From positions 1 through 7,775 of the forward strand of contig SVKT01000074.1 in NCBI GenBank assembly GCA_015068335.1: 7,775 nucleotides of DNA, in the 5' to 3' direction. The stretch comes from Oscillospiraceae bacterium (GTDB lineage: Bacteria > Bacillota > Clostridia > Oscillospirales > Oscillospiraceae). Below, one piece after another: positions 5,444 to 7,775 of the stretch. The notes under the pieces are model-generated. The model searched no databases and had not been told where the DNA came from. It was given only the letters and a program-made list of their open reading frames with translations. The translations under genes and the position numbers were made by a program. How positions within the stretch are numbered: position 1 is the stretch's first letter; every line of letters starts with the position of its first letter.

Positions 5444-6851
5444 GGAACGATACCAAGAAATCTTTTCCCAGATCCGCCCCGCAGCAGCGTGGGAGGATCC
5501 GGAAGCCCTGTATCCGGGCAAGCCCCACACCGGCATAACGAAAAAACTGGTTTGCGCCGCAGCGGCGGCCGCAGTCCTGACCGGCGCGTGCCTGACCGCG
5601 TATGCGGTGAATCTGTTCGGCCTGCGGGAACTGCTGCTGCCGCAGCAGCAGGAGGCGCAGGTTCCCGTTGCCCCCGAAAACATCGGCGGCGAAAAACAAA
5701 CCTATCAGGCAGATATGATCTCTCTGACCGGCTACGGCGACACACCGGAGAGCCGCGCCCTTGCGGAATGGCAGGCCTTTTTGAACACCTACGATCAGGA
5801 CGGCGCCATCATCAGTCGGATCGGCAACGCCCCCACCGGCTTCGAGGAGGACTACGGCCCGTATCTGGTCTACACGCAGGAGATGGCCGACAAACTGGAC
5901 GAGATCACCGTCAAATACGATCTGACGCTCCACACCACGATGCTGATTCTGGGCTCCGGCGAAGATCTGACCGAACAGGTGGGCGGAGACTTTCTCGGCG
6001 AAAACAGGGCTTACAGCGCTTATATGTACGAGGACGGCACCCTGAAATTCGACGGCGAGATCGATCTGGAAGCGTACGGTCATCTGGACTATCAGTTCCA
6101 GCGGTGCGTCCGGGGCAGTTTTTCGGATATGATCCTGAACATCATCAACGTCAACGACTATACCGAATGGAGTTATGTCACGGAAAGCGGCGTCCCCGTC
6201 ACCCTCGCGCTGGCCCCCCACAAGGCGCTGGTCATCGCCGATCTGCCGGATTCTTTCGTCACCATCAACGTGCTGGCCGGAACGGAAACGCCCACCGATG
6301 ACATTTTCTCCCACGGCCCCCTTTCCGCCCAAGATCTGGAACGGTTTGCCGACAGTTTTAATCTCTCTGTTTTGACCCCCGCACTGCCGGTTTCTCCCAG
6401 GCAACTGGATGTGGCGGAACAGCAAAAGGCAGCGCTGGAAGAGGCCAGTCGGTTCTATCAGGCCTCCGGGTTGGAGCAGTGGCAGGCGCAGGAATTCTTT
6501 GCAGCCTTCGCAAATGCCGTGGAGGCCGACGACCGTCAGGCAGTGGCGGAAATGCTGCACTACCCGGTGGAGGTGACCTTCTGGAACACCACGGCGGCAG
6601 GCACCTATCTGGTGTATGATACGGCAGAAAGCCCGGAAGCCTTTCTCCCCTTCTACGACAGGATCTTCACGGAGGATCTGTGGTGGAACTGCATTATGTC
6701 CAACCGCTACGACAAAGAGCGGGCGCATCTGACCGCCGAAAACGGTATGGTAGTCAGTGCCGGCGGCGCCATTCGTTTCGCCGCTACGCAGGACGGCATC
6801 AAGGTGCTTTCCATCCAGAACAACGCGGAATGCAGCGTCCGCCAGCCGTGA
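5433..6851 (+). CDS. Putative membrane-anchored anti-sigma factor
   Basis: A 472-residue protein with an N-in, C-out single-pass layout: a short cytoplasmic tail (1-38, ending in TKK), one alanine-rich membrane helix (about 39-60), then an extracytoplasmic region of about 410 residues. It overlaps the ECF sigma gene by 11 bases and has its own GGAGG (5419-5423) 9 bases before the ATG. This overlap plus topology is the main reason to call it the anti-sigma factor; no zinc anti-sigma (HxxxCxxC) motif is seen in the tail. The middle (about 90-320) is not recognised. The C-terminal part (about 350-465) resembles NTF2-like domains of exported bacterial proteins: FFAAFANAVEADDRQAVAEML, then a YP-V strand, then PFYDRIFTED, then a glycine-rich GGAIRF strand and KVLSI. 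It may sense an envelope signal. A function other than anti-sigma is possible. Confidence 0.72.
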   Translation: MAFKERYQEIFSQIRPAAAWEDPEALYPGKPHTGITKKLVCAAAAAAVLTGACLTAYAVNLFGLRELLLPQQQEAQVPVAPENIGGEKQTYQADMISLTGYGDTPESRALAEWQAFLNTYDQDGAIISRIGNAPTGFEEDYGPYLVYTQEMADKLDEITVKYDLTLHTTMLILGSGEDLTEQVGGDFLGENRAYSAYMYEDGTLKFDGEIDLEAYGHLDYQFQRCVRGSFSDMILNIINVNDYTEWSYVTESGVPVTLALAPHKALVIADLPDSFVTINVLAGTETPTDDIFSHGPLSAQDLERFADSFNLSVLTPALPVSPRQLDVAEQQKAALEEASRFYQASGLEQWQAQEFFAAFANAVEADDRQAVAEMLHYPVEVTFWNTTAAGTYLVYDTAESPEAFLPFYDRIFTEDLWWNCIMSNRYDKERAHLTAENGMVVSAGGAIRFAATQDGIKVLSIQNNAECSVRQP

Positions 6852-6879
6852 CACCGGCGCGCCTCGCCCAACCACAAAC

Positions 6880-6914
6880 AAAAAGATTCCCCGCCAATGG
6901 CGGGGAATCTTTTT
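6880..6914. terminator. Bidirectional terminator between convergent genes
   Basis: A perfect 16-bp stem with a 3-base loop (6880-6895 with 6899-6914) is flanked by A5 on the left and T5 on the right, so it works as an intrinsic terminator on both strands. It ends the ECF/anti-sigma operon from the left and the YwaF-family gene from the right. The latter's TAA stop codon (6913-6915) overlaps the stem base. Confidence 0.93.
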
Positions 6915-7653
6915 ATGCAACGGGTTCTTTCTCTCTGCGTTTGGCCAGCAGCCACGCGGGGATGGACATAAGCCCCAAGAAAATGGGGATCAGCACCGGG
7001 AAGCCCCAGAGGAAACTTCCCATATGCTCCTCAAACCACACCAGCGGCGTACCCGGCTCCGGATAAGCGATAAACATAAAGTTGGTGCCGTAGAAGTGAT
7101 TGAAGATACTGACCGGAACGGCCATAGCCGCCAGCAGCAAAATGCACTTGGGAAACTCCCGGGGCTGGGGACGGATCTCTCCCGCCGCCGTCAGCACAAA
7201 GGGATACATCGCCAGCAGGATGTGCAGCACAAAGCTGTGGAGGTAAATAAAATTGAATGCGGGCAGCATGGACCACGTGGAAAACAGCATGGCCAGCGTT
7301 GCACCGGGGATGCAGATCAGATAAAGGAAGTTGTCCAGCAGTTTCGTGGGCCTCCAGGCGTGGTATGCGATGAGAAAGATATTGATGCCGCACAGATGAA
7401 AGGGCAGATATTTCGGTAGAAATGTTCCGCAGGCGATCAGGCAGATGTCCCGGATCAGTTCGCTGGAAACGATCACCACCGCCAATGTCTTGCGCCAGTT
7501 CTCCCGCCCTTTTGCGTCCATTCGACGGTACAGGAGCGAATTCAGGCCGATCAGCACAACGAAGACCGCAAGCCAGAGCATATGCTCCCCGTCAAAGTGC
7601 GTAAATCCGTAACCGGGAGGGATAGTCTCCTGTGTCGCAAAAAAATATTTCAT
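6913..7653 (-). CDS. YwaF/TIGR02206 family integral membrane protein (TMEM164-related)
   Basis: A polytopic membrane protein of 246 residues with about seven hydrophobic segments (roughly 25-41, 56-77, 83-98, 106-126, 135-157, 169-187 and 213-236) and a basic C-terminal tail (AKRREK). Family hallmarks are the N-terminal FTHFDGEH (17-24), PFHLCGIN (84-91), the YLHSFVLH stretch (137-144) and FNHFYGTNFMF (184-194). Bacterial members have no assigned function to my knowledge. The family is grouped with eukaryotic TMEM164, reported as a lipid acyltransferase using a Cys and a His. C88 with H139 or H144 would be the candidate counterparts here, which is inference. The start at 7653 has GAGGTG 8 bases upstream; a longer in-frame ATG at 7752 would run through the promoter. 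It is transcribed alone and convergently with the anti-sigma gene. Confidence 0.85.
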   Translation of the reverse strand: MKYFFATQETIPPGYGFTHFDGEHMLWLAVFVVLIGLNSLLYRRMDAKGRENWRKTLAVVIVSSELIRDICLIACGTFLPKYLPFHLCGINIFLIAYHAWRPTKLLDNFLYLICIPGATLAMLFSTWSMLPAFNFIYLHSFVLHILLAMYPFVLTAAGEIRPQPREFPKCILLLAAMAVPVSIFNHFYGTNFMFIAYPEPGTPLVWFEEHMGSFLWGFPVLIPIFLGLMSIPAWLLAKRREKEPVA

Positions 7654-7682
7654 GCTTTCCACACCTCTTTTTCTCTGCAAAC

Positions 7683-7711
7683 AGAATACCACTTCTTTCC
7701 GCTTTTCACAA
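7683..7711 (-). promoter_or_regulatory. Promoter of the YwaF-family gene
   Basis: On the minus strand, -35 TTGTGA (7706-7711) and -10 TATTCT (7683-7688) are separated by 17 bp. The -10 is preceded by TGG, giving an extended -10 (TGnTATTCT). The leader would be about 25 bases. Confidence 0.6.
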
Positions 7712-7741
7712 GCAAAACCGTGGTTTCCTGCGCACGAAATA

Positions 7742-7770
7742 TCGACAAGCACCGTTTTTTCTGTTACACT
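7742..7770 (+). promoter_or_regulatory. Rightward promoter at the window edge
   Basis: On the plus strand, -35 TCGACA (7742-7747, 5 of 6 consensus bases) and -10 TACACT (7765-7770) are separated by 17 bp, with an extended TGT before the -10. It would drive a gene beyond the right edge, divergent from the YwaF-family gene. Confidence 0.5.
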
Positions 7771-7775
7771 GTATG

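Noticed and set aside
5355..6920. A 521-codon open frame antisense to the anti-sigma gene
   Set aside because: It begins in the terminator hairpin and lacks a ribosome binding site. The plus frame has a clean Shine-Dalgarno, membrane helix and operon overlap.
7654..7752. A 33-residue N-terminal extension of the YwaF-family protein from an ATG at 7752
   Set aside because: It would read through the predicted promoter (7683-7711), has no ribosome site, and the hydrophilic extension is unlike the family. The ATG at 7653 has GAGGTG at the proper distance.

Overview
The window reads as ordinary chromosomal housekeeping DNA from a moderately GC-rich (about 58-60% GC by eye) Gram-positive bacterium of the class Clostridia, most likely an Oscillospiraceae-type gut Firmicute. 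The evidence is a dnaG-rpoD pair in which rpoD encodes a short SigA-type primary sigma factor close to Bacillus SigA in regions 2-4, strong AGGAGG-type ribosome binding sites, sigma-A-like promoters, and an ECF sigma/anti-sigma pair with a short alanine-rich membrane anchor. No rRNA, tRNA, CRISPR array, insertion sequence or phage gene was seen.

Layout. Left block, minus strand: a PRPP-dependent phosphoribosyltransferase (47-610) with its own consensus promoter (677-704) and terminator (10-38), preceded by a Sfp-type 4'-phosphopantetheinyl transferase (750-1346) with its own promoter (1390-1418) and terminator (729-751). The 1356-1575 divergent region carries that promoter plus AT-rich inverted repeats in front of dnaG. 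Centre block, plus strand: dnaG (1576-3360) and rpoD (3360-4784) overlap by one base (TAATG) and end at a strong terminator (4797-4831). Next, also on the plus strand, an ECF sigma factor (4961-5443) overlaps by 11 bases a membrane protein (5433-6851) that has the shape of its anti-sigma partner. Right block: a perfect bidirectional terminator (6880-6914) separates this pair from a convergent seven-helix membrane protein of the YwaF/TIGR02206 family (6913-7653). Its promoter sits back to back with a second, rightward promoter at the window edge.

How the genes work together: DnaG (primase) and RpoD (primary sigma) form the core of the macromolecular synthesis operon, linking replication priming to transcription initiation. 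The ECF pair is a separate signalling unit with an unknown signal. The two left genes (nucleobase salvage or sensing; carrier protein activation) are separate transcription units with no visible link to the rest.

No new multi-gene system is evident. The most unusual signal is compositional. The tetranucleotide AGCT occurs once and CATG four times in 7.8 kb, against roughly 28 expected for each. The avoidance shapes codon pairs (Glu-Leu is written GAA-CTG and never GAG-CTG). Four of the five exceptions fall in the YwaF-family gene. Other points worth checking are a roughly 36-residue insertion in RpoD between regions 1.2 and 2.1, an NTF2-like extracellular domain on the putative anti-sigma factor, and a shortened PPTase core.
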